Notes: generated from the sequence alone by a model not told the origin. Counted from the first letter of the stretch, positions 42,410 through 51,791 are shown. The stretch: DNA of 64,000 nucleotides from Betaproteobacteria bacterium (GCA_016720425.1 JADKKQ010000008.1:1-64000); one strand, 5' to 3'. A program made the numbers and translations.

Positions 42410-43657
42410 ATGACGGGCACCGGTGGCCCATTGAGGATCGGTTTCGTCGGCGCCGGCTTCATGGCGCAGTTCCATCTGCGTGCGCTGCTCGGCGTGCGCA
42501 ACGCGATCGTGGCCGGCGTCGTCTCGAAGACGGCACCGCGGCGCGAAGCCTTCGCGACGCGGGCCAACGCGGAGGGGCTCGGTCCCTGCACCGCATATCC
42601 CGACCTGCAGACGATGCTGCGTACCGGCGGCATCGACGCGATCTGGATCGCCAGTCCCAACCACACGCGGCTCGACGCCATGCGCGAGATTCACGCGGCG
42701 AGGAAGGCCGGCGTCACCTCGGTGTTCGCGGTCGCCTGCGAGAAGCCGCTGGCCCGCACGCTCGCCGAGGCGCGCGAGATGCTGCGCCTGGTCGAGGACG
42801 CGGGGCTGCTCCACGGCTACCTGGAGAACCAGCTCTTTTCGACGGCGGTGCAGCGCGGGCGCGACATCGTCTGGCGGCGTGCCGTGCCCAACTCCGGCCG
42901 ACCCTATCTCGCCCGTGCCACCGAGGAGCACTCCGGTCCGCACGAGCCCTGGTTCTGGGACGGCGAGCGGCAGGGCGGCGGCGTGCTGTCCGACATGATG
43001 TGCCATTCGGTCGAGGTGGCGCGCTTCCTGCTGACCAAGCCGGGCGACGCGCGAAAATCGCTGACGCCGGTGAGCGCGAGCGCCACGGTGTCGACGCTGA
43101 AGTGGCGGCGGCCGGCCTACGCCGCCGAACTGCGCAGCCGCACCGGCGGGGAGATCGACTACCTGACCCGTCCGGCCGAGGATTTCGCGCGCGGGCTGCT
43201 GACGCTGCGCGACCCGGACGGCAACGAGGCCGTGATCGAGGCGACGACCTCCTGGGCCTACGTCGGACCGGGCCTGCGGATCACGCTCGAACTGCTGGGA
43301 CCGGAATACGCGATGGAGTTCAACTCGCTCGCGACGGGACTCAAGGTGTTCCTGTCGCGGGAGGTGACCGGCAGCGCCGGCGAGGATCTGGTCGAGAAGC
43401 AGAACGCCGAGCAGGGCCTGATGCCCGTGCTCGACGACGAGGCCGGCATCTACGGCTACACGCTCGAGAACCGCCATTTCGTCGACGCGTTCCGCGCCGG
43501 CCGCCGGCCGGACGAGACCTTCGACGACGGGGTCGCCGTCGTCGAGATGCTGATGGCGTTGTACCGCTCCGCCGAGCTGGGACGCAGCATCGCGCTGCCC
43601 GATCCCGAGCTCGAATCCTACGTGCCCCCGGTCGCGCGCCCGCGCGTGCCGTCGTGA
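42410..43657 (+). CDS. Gfo/Idh/MocA family oxidoreductase (4)
   Basis: A 415-aa enzyme, longer than the usual 340-350 aa. Rossmann motif FVGAGFMAQFHLRAL (residue 11), Lys in CEKPLARTL near residue 110, and a distinctive GPHEPWFWDGERQGGGVLSD near residue 185 that is shared (as GPHSPWFWKKAESGGGSLID) with the 44968 paralogue. I start at ATG 42410 because the family fold begins directly after it; the frame is open further upstream. First gene of the second sugar-uptake operon. Confidence 0.85.
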   Translation: MTGTGGPLRIGFVGAGFMAQFHLRALLGVRNAIVAGVVSKTAPRREAFATRANAEGLGPCTAYPDLQTMLRTGGIDAIWIASPNHTRLDAMREIHAARKAGVTSVFAVACEKPLARTLAEAREMLRLVEDAGLLHGYLENQLFSTAVQRGRDIVWRRAVPNSGRPYLARATEEHSGPHEPWFWDGERQGGGVLSDMMCHSVEVARFLLTKPGDARKSLTPVSASATVSTLKWRRPAYAAELRSRTGGEIDYLTRPAEDFARGLLTLRDPDGNEAVIEATTSWAYVGPGLRITLELLGPEYAMEFNSLATGLKVFLSREVTGSAGEDLVEKQNAEQGLMPVLDDEAGIYGYTLENRHFVDAFRAGRRPDETFDDGVAVVEMLMALYRSAELGRSIALPDPELESYVPPVARPRVPS

Positions 43658-43691
43658 TCCAATCGCCCGCCACCCCACAGAGGAGAGTCCC

Positions 43692-44933
43692 ATGTCCGGA
43701 ATGACGAGACGTTCCGCCATCGGCGCCATCGGCGCCGTCGCCGCCGCAGGCCTGGTCCCGGCCGTACGCGCGCAGTCGCAGGTGACGCTGAAGATCGCCT
43801 ATCCCGCCTGGGACACCACGGCGCAGCAGGCGGCCGTCACCGGCATCTTCGCGGACTACGAACGGCAGAACCCCGGCGTCAAGATCGAGCTGATCTCGCT
43901 GCCGTTCCCCGCGCTTCGCCAGCGCCTCGTCGTCTCCGCCCGTGCCGGCGATCCGCCCGATGTGGCTTACATGGACGGGCGCTGGGTGCCGGAAATGGCG
44001 GCCCCGGGGCTGCTCGCCGACATCACCGACAACGTGGCCAAGCTCGACCGCGCCGACTGGTTCGCCGAGCCCTGGCGGGGCGCCACCTGGGGCGGCCGCA
44101 TCTTCGCGGTCCCGGATCGCATCGACCCGTGGATGGTCTATTACAACACCGAGCTGTTCGAGAAGGCCGGCATCGCCGCGTTCCCGAAGACCATGGAAGA
44201 GCTCGCCACGGCGGCGGTGAAGATCACCGGCGGCGGCGTCTACGGCTGGGGCCTGATCGGGGCCAAGGACGCGAGCCTCATCAGCCGCTTCATCAATTTC
44301 CTCTACGCCTTCCACGGCGACCTGCTGACGCCGGACGGCAAGAGGTCGGCGTTCGGGCAACCCGAGGCGGTGGCGGCGCTGCGTTTCTACACCGACCTGC
44401 TCGTCAAGCACAAGGCGGCACAGGCTTCGGCCATGGCGAACGGCCTCAACGACGTCAACCAGCTGTTCATGACCGGACGCGCCGGCATGATCGTCGACGG
44501 GCCCTGGCGGGCCGGCACGCTGCGCGAACAGGCGCCGAACCTGAAGTGGGCGGTCGCGCAGTTTCCGCCGGCGGCCGGCAAGACACCCCGCTACCTCACG
44601 TCCTCCTGGTACTACTCGCTGTTCAAGGGCGGACGGAACCAGGCCGAGACGTTCAGGTTCGTCGAGTTCCTGCTGCGGCCGGAGAACATGGCGCGCAGCG
44701 TCGTGACGCTTCCGGGTCGCAAATCCGCCTCGCGCGATCCGCGCTTCGCGACGGCGGCGTACAAGCCCTGGGTCGACGCCATCCCCGCGGCCGTCCCGTT
44801 CACCGTGACCGACAAGTTCACCGAGATTGCCGACGCGGTGGGCGACGCCGTGCAGCAGGTCCTCGGCGGGCGCGCCGATGCCGACAAGGCGGCGGCGGAT
44901 GCGAGCCGCAAGATAGACAGCATCGTCGCCTGA
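43692..44933 (+). CDS. ABC sugar transporter, extracellular solute-binding protein (family 1), Tat-like signal
   Basis: A 413-aa periplasmic receptor. The N-terminus MTRRSAIGAIGAVAAAGL ends near VRAQS and contains a twin-Arg (TRRSAIG), so Tat export is possible. Binding-domain blocks: PPDVAYMDGRWVPEMA, VPDRIDPWMVYYNTELFEKA, and AGMIVDGPWRAGTL. Its own ATPase is missing from the operon. GGAG (43682-43685) precedes ATG 43692. Confidence 0.86.
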   Translation: MSGMTRRSAIGAIGAVAAAGLVPAVRAQSQVTLKIAYPAWDTTAQQAAVTGIFADYERQNPGVKIELISLPFPALRQRLVVSARAGDPPDVAYMDGRWVPEMAAPGLLADITDNVAKLDRADWFAEPWRGATWGGRIFAVPDRIDPWMVYYNTELFEKAGIAAFPKTMEELATAAVKITGGGVYGWGLIGAKDASLISRFINFLYAFHGDLLTPDGKRSAFGQPEAVAALRFYTDLLVKHKAAQASAMANGLNDVNQLFMTGRAGMIVDGPWRAGTLREQAPNLKWAVAQFPPAAGKTPRYLTSSWYYSLFKGGRNQAETFRFVEFLLRPENMARSVVTLPGRKSASRDPRFATAAYKPWVDAIPAAVPFTVTDKFTEIADAVGDAVQQVLGGRADADKAAADASRKIDSIVA

Positions 44934-44967
44934 AGCCGGCGTTCGAGCGGGGCAGACAGGCGATAGC

Positions 44968-46008
44968 GTGAGCAGTCGTCAGGTGCGCGTCGCCCTGCTG
45001 GGCACGGGCTTCATCGCGGAGTTCCGTGCCCGGGTCTATGCGCGCCTGCAGGGGGTCGAGGTCGTGGCGGTGCTCGGTCGCGACGGCGTGAAGACGAAGG
45101 ACTTCGCCGCCCGCGCCGGCATCGGCCATGCCGCCACGAGCTGGGACCAGCTGATGGGCGGTCCGGCGTTCGAGGCGGTGGACCTTTGCCTGCCCAACCA
45201 CCGGCATCTCGAGTACGCGTTGCTTGCGGCCGAGGCCGGGAAGCACATCCTGTGCGAAAAGCCGCTGGGCATGACCGAGGCGGAGTCGCTGCAGATGCTC
45301 GCCGCGGTCGAGCGGGCCGGGGTGATCCATGCCTACGGCGAGAACATGATCTATGCGCCGGACTTCCGCGAGATCATCGACATCGTCGCCGCCGGGACCA
45401 TCGGCAAGCCGCTCTGGATACGGGGCCGGGAGGCCCATTTCGGGCCGCACTCGCCGTGGTTCTGGAAGAAGGCGGAATCGGGCGGCGGGTCCCTCATCGA
45501 CATGGGCTGCCATCTCATCGCCGTGTTCAACCTGCTGCTCGGCGAGGTGCCGACCTCGGTGTTCTGCCATGCCCCCACGCTCCATCACGACACCGACTGC
45601 GACGACGTCTCCGTCGCGCTGCTCAAGTATCCGGGCGGCACGCTGGGCCAGTGCGAGGCCTCGTGGCTCCAGCGCGGCGGCATGCAGGTGACGCTGGAGA
45701 TCTCCGGTTCCGAGGGGATGGTCAGCTACGACCGCTCGGGGCTGTCGCAGCCGATCAAGGTCTTCGCCCGCAATCAGGTGCAGCGCTATTTCTCGGAGAA
45801 GGTCGAGCACGACCGGGGCTGGCTCTTCCCGACCGTCGACGAATACTGGCGCTACGGCTACTACGACCAGATCCGGAGTTTCGTGGAGTGCATAGAGAGC
45901 GGGCGCAGGCCCAGGCTCACCTTCGCCGACGGCGTCGTCGTCAACCGCGTCATGGACGCCGCCTATGCGTCGGCGGCATCCGGCACCTGGCAGCCGATCC
46001 GGAGCTGA
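44968..46008 (+). CDS. Gfo/Idh/MocA family oxidoreductase (5)
   Basis: A 346-aa enzyme with ALLGTGFIAEFRARVY (residue 9), CEKPLGMTEAES near residue 94, and HFGPHSPWFWKKAESGGGSL near residue 158, the same substrate-domain motif as the 42410 enzyme. Starts at GTG 44968. It lies between the receptor and permease genes, so it must act on the imported compound. The permease ATG is 6 bp downstream. Confidence 0.86.
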   Translation: MSSRQVRVALLGTGFIAEFRARVYARLQGVEVVAVLGRDGVKTKDFAARAGIGHAATSWDQLMGGPAFEAVDLCLPNHRHLEYALLAAEAGKHILCEKPLGMTEAESLQMLAAVERAGVIHAYGENMIYAPDFREIIDIVAAGTIGKPLWIRGREAHFGPHSPWFWKKAESGGGSLIDMGCHLIAVFNLLLGEVPTSVFCHAPTLHHDTDCDDVSVALLKYPGGTLGQCEASWLQRGGMQVTLEISGSEGMVSYDRSGLSQPIKVFARNQVQRYFSEKVEHDRGWLFPTVDEYWRYGYYDQIRSFVECIESGRRPRLTFADGVVVNRVMDAAYASAASGTWQPIRS

Positions 46009-46014
46009 CGGCCG

Positions 46015-46896
46015 ATGGTCGCGAGTCCGACCGCCCGGGGCTATCTGTTCGCGACGCCGCTGGTCGTGGTGCTGGCGGCGGTGGTGATCATCCCCGCTGT
46101 CTACAACGCCGGGCTCGCCTTCTTCAAGTACGACGCGATGCGTCAGGCCTGGCAGTTCATCGGGGTGCAGAACTTCGGCAACCTCGTGGCGCGGGACGAG
46201 TTCTGGAACGCGGTCGGGGTGACGCTGATCTGGGTCGCCGGGAACGTCTCGCTGCAGCTGGTTCTCGGCATGAGCGTCGCGCTGGCGCTCAACACCGTGA
46301 CGAGCCTGCGCGCCTTCTACAGCGCCGTCGTGATGGTGCCGTGGGTGTCGTCCTTCGTCATCGTCGCCGTGGTGTTCCTGTGGCTGTACCACCCCGAGCT
46401 CGGCGTGCTGAACGACCTGCTGATGCGCATCGGCGTCGTCTCCGAGCCCATCGCCTGGCTGGCGTCCCCCGGCATGGCGCAGTTCTCGCTGATCCTCGCC
46501 AATACCTGGAAGTTCTTCCCGCTGGTGGCGATCACGCTGTTCACCGGCCTGCAGGCCATTCCGCACGAGCTGGTCGAAGCATCCACCATCGACGGCGCCA
46601 GCCGCTTCGAGACGCTGCGCCACGTCGTCTTTCCGCTGCTGGCGCCGTCGATCGCGACCGCCGTCCTGCTCTCGGCCATCTGGGCGTTCAACGCCTTCAC
46701 GCTGTCCATCATCATGACCGGCGGCGGCCCGCTGCGCGCGACCGAGGTCATGGGTCTCTACATCTACAAGGTTGCCTTCGACGCCTTCGAATTCGGCGTC
46801 GCGGCGGCGGCGTCGTTCGTGCTCTTCGTGGTGATCCTGCTCGTCACCATGGCCTATCTTCGTGTCGCCGATCCGGCGCACGGGGTGAGGGGCTGA
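46015..46896 (+). CDS. ABC sugar transporter permease (MalF/UgpA type)
   Basis: A 293-aa membrane protein, about six helices starting YLFATPLVVVLAAVVIIPAV. The EAA loop reads ELVEASTIDGASRFETLRHV near residue 183, followed by MTGGGPLRATEVMGLYIYK. Partner permease starts 4 bp later. Confidence 0.88.
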   Translation: MVASPTARGYLFATPLVVVLAAVVIIPAVYNAGLAFFKYDAMRQAWQFIGVQNFGNLVARDEFWNAVGVTLIWVAGNVSLQLVLGMSVALALNTVTSLRAFYSAVVMVPWVSSFVIVAVVFLWLYHPELGVLNDLLMRIGVVSEPIAWLASPGMAQFSLILANTWKFFPLVAITLFTGLQAIPHELVEASTIDGASRFETLRHVVFPLLAPSIATAVLLSAIWAFNAFTLSIIMTGGGPLRATEVMGLYIYKVAFDAFEFGVAAAASFVLFVVILLVTMAYLRVADPAHGVRG

Positions 46897-46900
46897 CGCC

Positions 46901-47734
46901 GTGGAACGCTCCAGCCGCTACGTCCAGCTGCTGGCGCACCTGGTCCTGGCCGCGACGGCGGTGTTCGTCCTGTTCCCCTACGCCTGGATGCTGGTGACCA
47001 GCATCAAGCCGATCGCCGACGTCATCGCCTGGCCGATCCGCTGGCTGCCGAGCGCCGTCACGCTCGACAACTACGCGGCGATTCTCGGCGATTCGCGGTT
47101 CCTGCGCTCGCTGATCAACAGCGCCGTGGTTTCGATCGTGGTCACCACGCTCAGCCTGGCGCTGGCCGTGCCGGCGGCCTACGGCCTGACGCGCCTGGTG
47201 GAACACGGCGGGCGGCCGGCGCTGATCGGCATCCTTGCCTCGCAGTTCTTCCCGCCGATGGTCTTCTTCGTGCCTTTCTACATCATCCTGCAGGCGGTCG
47301 GGCTGCTCAACACACTCCCGGGGCTGGTCTTCGCCTACCTGTCGGTGACGCTGCCCATCTGCACCTGGATGGTGGCCACCTCGCTGCGCGACATCCCGGT
47401 CGAGATCGAGGAGGCCGCCCGCATCGACGGCTGCGGCGACTTCCGCATCCTGTTCGAGATCGTTCTGCCGATCGCCACCCCCGGCATCGTCACCGCCGGC
47501 ATCTTCGCCTTCGTGCTGTCGTGGCAGGAGTACATCTTCGCCCTGCTGTACACGACGACGGAGCGCGCCCAGACCGCGCCGGTCCTGCTTTTCTACCTGC
47601 TGGGCCAGCACCAGATCGACTATGCGCGCCTGATGGCCGCCGCGGTGCTGCTGTCCATCCCCATCGCCGTGCCCTTCGCGATCATCCAGCGCTTCTATCG
47701 CAGCGGGATGACCGAAGGCGGCATCAAGGGCTGA
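46901..47734 (+). CDS. ABC sugar transporter permease (MalG/UgpE type)
   Basis: A 277-aa membrane protein beginning at GTG 46901. Helix 1 is LLAHLVLAATAVFVLFPYAW; the EAA loop is EIEEAARIDGCGDFRILFEI near residue 168 and FVLSWQEYIF follows. The stop TGA 47732-47734 overlaps a CTG that appears to start the next gene. Confidence 0.88.
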   Translation: MERSSRYVQLLAHLVLAATAVFVLFPYAWMLVTSIKPIADVIAWPIRWLPSAVTLDNYAAILGDSRFLRSLINSAVVSIVVTTLSLALAVPAAYGLTRLVEHGGRPALIGILASQFFPPMVFFVPFYIILQAVGLLNTLPGLVFAYLSVTLPICTWMVATSLRDIPVEIEEAARIDGCGDFRILFEIVLPIATPGIVTAGIFAFVLSWQEYIFALLYTTTERAQTAPVLLFYLLGQHQIDYARLMAAAVLLSIPIAVPFAIIQRFYRSGMTEGGIKG

Positions 47735-48753
47735 CCGCCATCGCCATCCCCGACTTCATCCGCGAGCAGCCGCAGGCACTGGAGCGATGCCACCGGGCGA
47801 CCCGCGCCTTCGCGCAGTCCTGGGCGCCCGGTGCGTTCGACGGCATCGCGCTCGTCGGCTCCGGCTCGTCCTTCAATGCGCTGACGGTGGCGCGCCCGCG
47901 CTTCGTCGCGGCGCGGCGGGGGCCGGTCGTGGTCTGCGAGCCGGAGGATTTCGCCGCCGAGCTGCCGGCCACGACGACCCGGCCGCTGGTCGTCGTGCTG
48001 TCGCAGAGCGGCGCGAGCACGACCTCGATCGCCGCCGCGAGCGCGGCGACCGGCGCCGGCCTCCCGGTGCTGGTGTTGACCGCGTCGCCCGCATCGGCGC
48101 TCGCGCGGTCGGAGTCGCCGGTGCTGGTCATGGGCATCGGCAACGAGCCGGTCGGGCCGAAGACCAAGGGCTTTCTCGGCTCGATGGCGACGCTGTTCCT
48201 CGTGGCCGAGGCGCTGGGTGCGCCCGCGTCGCCCGCGATGCCGGGAGCGACGCTGGCGTCGCTGGTCGAGCCCGCGCGAGCAGCGGCCGAAGCCATCGTT
48301 CCCTCGCTGGACGCAGCCGACCAGATCGTGGTGGCGGGGCGCCGCGCCAACCACGGGATTGCGCTGGAAGCGTCGCTGAAGATCGCCGAGATGGCCGGCC
48401 TGCCGACGGCTGCTTTCCCGACCGAGGAGCTGCTCCATGGCCGCCTGCACGGCGTAACCGGAAACAGCGCCACCTTCGTCATCGCCGAGGGCGACCGCGA
48501 GGTGGCGGAGGCCCGGCGTGCCCGCGCCGCGATGGAGCGACGCGGCTGCCGGCTGCTGATCGTCGATCCGGCCGGAGCGCATTGGCCGCCGCGCTTCGTG
48601 CTGCCCGACGCACCCTGGAGCGCCCTCGGGCTCATCCTGCCCTTCCAGTGGCTCGCCGTCGCGCTCGCCGAGGCGCGCGGCCTGAGACCCGAGGACATGC
48701 GCTACGGACCCCTGTCGCGGGAGCTCGCCATCAAGACCGATTCGGCACCATGA
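47731..48753 (+). CDS. SIS-domain sugar isomerase/deaminase-like protein, apparent CTG start
   Basis: About 340 aa with two SIS (sugar isomerase) domains, as in GlmS C-termini and AgaS. First domain: GIALVGSGSSFNALTVARPR and VVVLSQSGASTTSIAAA; second: ADQIVVAGRRANHGIALEAS with ELLHGRLHGVTGN near residue 232. These bind phosphosugars. The coding frame continues back to GLTAIAIPDFIREQPQALER with no ATG, GTG or TTG near the start of homology. CTG 47731, overlapping the permease stop as CTGA, is the best start. Followed by an ATGA-coupled ROK kinase, so a phosphorylated amino sugar is the probable substrate. Confidence 0.8.
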   Translation: MTAIAIPDFIREQPQALERCHRATRAFAQSWAPGAFDGIALVGSGSSFNALTVARPRFVAARRGPVVVCEPEDFAAELPATTTRPLVVVLSQSGASTTSIAAASAATGAGLPVLVLTASPASALARSESPVLVMGIGNEPVGPKTKGFLGSMATLFLVAEALGAPASPAMPGATLASLVEPARAAAEAIVPSLDAADQIVVAGRRANHGIALEASLKIAEMAGLPTAAFPTEELLHGRLHGVTGNSATFVIAEGDREVAEARRARAAMERRGCRLLIVDPAGAHWPPRFVLPDAPWSALGLILPFQWLAVALAEARGLRPEDMRYGPLSRELAIKTDSAP

Positions 48754-49742
48754 CCGAAGGCGAAGGCCAGGGGGTCGCCGCGGGCGTCGACATCGGCGGC
48801 ACCACGATCAAGCTGGGGCTCGCGGCGGCAGGACAGGTGCTGGCGCGCGGGCGCATCCCCTACGCGCCGCTCGGCAGCTTCGACGACGTCGCCGAACGGA
48901 TCGTTCAGGGTGTGCGTGCCATGGAAGCGGAGGCGGGCCGCCGGGCCGACGCGCTGGGCATCGCCGCGCCGGGGCATGCGCGGCCCCAGGACGGGCTGAT
49001 GGTGGACGGCACCGCCAACGTGCCCCTGCTGCGGGATCGTTCGCTCGCCGCGGAGTTGCGCACGCGGACCGGCTTGTTCACGGCGACCGTCAACGACGGC
49101 AGCGCGGCAACTCTGGGCGAGCTTCATTTCGGTGCGGGCCGGGGCGTCGCGCGCTTTGCGCTGCTGACGCTGGGCACCGGTGTCGGCGGCGGTATCGTCG
49201 TCGACGGCCGGTTGGTCACCGGCGACGACGGCGTTCCGCCGGAGCTGGGCGCGATGGTTCTGGACGACGGACCCGCGGGCCGCAGGACGCTGGAGGACTT
49301 CGCCTCGGCCGGCGGCTTTGCCGCCGCCTATCGCCGCGCGGGCGGGGACACCGCTCTTTCGCCGATCGACATCTTTGCGCAGGCGGCCGCGGGGCAGGGC
49401 GTCGCCATCGCGACGATCGATGCGGTCGCGCGCAGGATCGCGCAGGCCCTCGGGACGCTCGTCAACGCACTGAATCTCGAGGCCTGCCTCGTCGGCGGGG
49501 GCATCGCGGAGGCCGGCGAACCGCTGCTCCAGCGCATTCGCGCGCAACTGCCGCAATTCACCTGGCCCTTTCTCCTGGCGCGCGTCCGCGTCACGCGCGC
49601 CGAGACCGGCGAGGACGCGGGGATCCTGGGCGCAGCGCGGACCGCGCTGCACCAGCGCGAGGCGTCGAGCGCTGCCGCATCCGGGCGTCCCACCGCCGAC
49701 AGTCCGCCGGGCAACGGCCCGTCCGGCGCGGGCGTCCAGTAG
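48750..49742 (+). CDS. ROK family sugar kinase/regulator-like protein without zinc motif
   Basis: A 330-aa protein. The ATP-binding motif GVDIGGTTIKLGLA lies at residue 12 and the catalytic Asp in VNDGSAATLGE near residue 114; LLTLGTGVGGGIVVDGRLV is the ROK signature. Where ROK kinases carry a zinc-binding CxCGxxGC after GELGHM, this protein reads PPELGAMVLDDGPAGRRTLE with no Cys. A disordered tail (SSAAASGRPTADSPPGNGPS) closes it. Probably phosphorylates an (amino)sugar; the lost zinc site sets it apart from typical ROK members. Start ATG 48750 overlaps the SIS stop. Confidence 0.84.
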   Translation: MTEGEGQGVAAGVDIGGTTIKLGLAAAGQVLARGRIPYAPLGSFDDVAERIVQGVRAMEAEAGRRADALGIAAPGHARPQDGLMVDGTANVPLLRDRSLAAELRTRTGLFTATVNDGSAATLGELHFGAGRGVARFALLTLGTGVGGGIVVDGRLVTGDDGVPPELGAMVLDDGPAGRRTLEDFASAGGFAAAYRRAGGDTALSPIDIFAQAAAGQGVAIATIDAVARRIAQALGTLVNALNLEACLVGGGIAEAGEPLLQRIRAQLPQFTWPFLLARVRVTRAETGEDAGILGAARTALHQREASSAAASGRPTADSPPGNGPSGAGVQ

Positions 49743-49759
49743 ATCTCGCGCAGTCGACG

Positions 49760-49781
49760 CCGGCGCCCGGTGCGGCGCCGG
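49760..49781. terminator. Weak hairpin after the ROK gene
   Basis: CCGGCGCC and GGCGCCGG form a perfect 8-bp stem with a 6-base loop, 18 bp after the ROK stop and before the dpp operon. It lacks a T-run, so it is only a possible terminator. Confidence 0.3.
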
Positions 49782-49876
49782 GTGAAACGCGGGCGCGATT
49801 TGTGGTTCAATGACACCCTTCGCCGGGCCGGCGGCACTTGGTTCCGGCCGTCGGCAGTCGCTTTTCCCCGCCACGA

Positions 49877-50887
49877 ATGCTGCGCTACATCCTCACCCGC
49901 ATCGGCCTCGTCGTTCCCACGTTCATCGGGATGACGCTGCTGGCGTTCTTCCTCATCCGGCTGGTGCCGGGCGACCCCATCGAGACGATGGCCGGCGAGC
50001 GCGGCATCGACGCCGCGCGCCACGCGGCGCTGCTCAAGGAGTACGGACTCGACCGGCCGGTGCTGGTGCAGTACGGCATCTACATCGGCCGCGTGCTGCA
50101 CGGCGACCTCGGCAAGTCGATGATCACGCAGGAGCCCGTGCTGCGCGAGTTCGCCGCGCTGTTCCCGGCCACCATCGAGCTTGCCTTGTGCGCGATCGTG
50201 TTCGCGCTGCTGCTGGGCATTCCCGCCGGCATCGTCGCCGCCGTGCGCCGCAATTCGGTCTTCGACCACGGCGTGATGGGCGTGTCGCTCACCGGCTATT
50301 CGATGCCGATCTTCTGGTGGGGCCTGCTGCTGATCCTGCTGTTTTCGGTGCAGCTCGGGTGGACCCCTGTCTCCGGTCGCATGGCGGTCAAGTACTTCAT
50401 CGAGCCGGTGACCGGATTCCTGACCATCGATGCGCTGCTCTCCGGCGAGAAGGGCGCGTTCAAGTCGGCGGTCTCGCACCTCGTCCTGCCGACGATCGTG
50501 CTCGGCACGCAGCCGCTGGCGATCATCGCGCGGATGACGCGGTCCGCGATGCTCGAGGTCCTGGGCGAGGACTACATCCGCACCGCGCGGGCGAAGGGCC
50601 TGTCGAAGTTCCGCGTGGTCGCGCTGCACGCGCTGCGCAACGCGCTGATCCCGGTGATCACGGTGATCGGCCTGCAGGTCGGCGTGCTGTTCACCGGCGC
50701 GATCCTGACCGAGACGATCTTCTCCTGGCCGGGCGTGGGCAAGTGGCTGATCGAGGCGATCAACCGCCGCGACTACCCGGTGCTGCAGGGCGGCGTGCTG
50801 CTGCTCGGGCTGGTGGTGATGACGGTCAACCTGCTGGTCGACCTCACCTACGGCATCATCAACCCCCGGATCCGGCGCGCGTCATGA
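49877..50887 (+). CDS. dppB: Peptide ABC transporter permease DppB
   Basis: A 336-aa inner-membrane permease. N-terminal MLRYILTRIGLVVPTFIGMT and FFLIRLVPGDP are DppB/OppB hallmarks; the EAA-type loop is EDYIRTARAKGLSKFRVVAL near residue 233. The start is ATG 49877, where the family N-terminus begins, though the frame is open upstream. First gene of a dppBCDFA operon; overlaps dppC by 4 bp. Confidence 0.9.
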   Translation: MLRYILTRIGLVVPTFIGMTLLAFFLIRLVPGDPIETMAGERGIDAARHAALLKEYGLDRPVLVQYGIYIGRVLHGDLGKSMITQEPVLREFAALFPATIELALCAIVFALLLGIPAGIVAAVRRNSVFDHGVMGVSLTGYSMPIFWWGLLLILLFSVQLGWTPVSGRMAVKYFIEPVTGFLTIDALLSGEKGAFKSAVSHLVLPTIVLGTQPLAIIARMTRSAMLEVLGEDYIRTARAKGLSKFRVVALHALRNALIPVITVIGLQVGVLFTGAILTETIFSWPGVGKWLIEAINRRDYPVLQGGVLLLGLVVMTVNLLVDLTYGIINPRIRRAS

Positions 50888-51786
50888 CTTCGGCAACGAC
50901 CGCTGTCTCTTCCGCGGCCGCGGCACCGCGCGGGCCGCTGCGCGACTTCTGGGGTTACTTCAGCGCCAACCGGGGTGCGGTCGCCGGGCTCGTCTTCGTC
51001 ATTGCCGTGCTGCTGATGGCCGCCTTCGCCGACGTGCTGGCACCCTACCCGCCGGACCTCACCAACAGCGCGGTGTTCCTGAAGCCGCCCGCCTGGCAGG
51101 CCGGTGGCTCGTGGGCGTATCCGCTCGGCACCGACGCCATCGGCCGCGACATCCTCTCGCGGCTGATCCACGGTGCCCGGCTGTCGCTGACCATCGGCAT
51201 CGCGGTGGTGGCGCTCGCCATCGCGGTTGGCATCGCGCTGGGGCTCATCGCCGGATTCCTTCGCGGCGTGGTCGAGATCGCGATCATGCGGCTGATGGAC
51301 ATCATCCTGACGCTGCCGAGCCTGCTGCTGGCCATCGTCATCGTCGCCATCCTGGGACCGGGGCTGATGAACGCGATGCTGGCGGTCGTGGTGGTCGTGC
51401 TGCCGCACTATGTGCGCATCACCCGCGCCGCGGTGATCACCGAGACGTCGAAGGACTACGTCACGGCGGCGCGAGCGAGCGGCGCCACGCAATGGCGGCT
51501 GATGTTCAGCGAGGTGCTGCCGAACTGCGCCGCGCCGCTGATCGTGCAGGCGTCGCTGGGCGTTTCCACCGCCATCCTCGACGCGGCCGCGCTGGGCTTC
51601 CTCGGCCTCGGCGCGCAGCCGCCGGCATCCGAGTGGGGTACGATGCTCGCCGATGCGCGCGAGTTCGTGCTGCGCGCCTGGTGGGTGGTGACGTTGCCCG
51701 GGCTCATGATCCTGCTCACCGTGCTGGCGTTCAACCTGCTGGGCGACGGCCTGCGCGACGCGCTCGACCCCAAACTCAAGCGCTGA
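50884..51786 (+). CDS. dppC: Peptide ABC transporter permease DppC
   Basis: A 300-aa permease with family blocks DFWGYFSANRGAVAGLVFVI, LGTDAIGRDILSRLIHGARL near residue 80, and the loop KDYVTAARASGATQWRLMFS near residue 192. Pairs with DppB to form the pore. The stop is followed 5 bp later by the ATPase gene. Confidence 0.9.
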   Translation: MTSATTAVSSAAAAPRGPLRDFWGYFSANRGAVAGLVFVIAVLLMAAFADVLAPYPPDLTNSAVFLKPPAWQAGGSWAYPLGTDAIGRDILSRLIHGARLSLTIGIAVVALAIAVGIALGLIAGFLRGVVEIAIMRLMDIILTLPSLLLAIVIVAILGPGLMNAMLAVVVVVLPHYVRITRAAVITETSKDYVTAARASGATQWRLMFSEVLPNCAAPLIVQASLGVSTAILDAAALGFLGLGAQPPASEWGTMLADAREFVLRAWWVVTLPGLMILLTVLAFNLLGDGLRDALDPKLKR

Positions 51787-51791
51787 CCCCC

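Noticed and set aside
49760..49781. Strong Rho-independent terminator after the ROK gene
   Set aside because: The hairpin has no T-run, so I list it only as a weak candidate.
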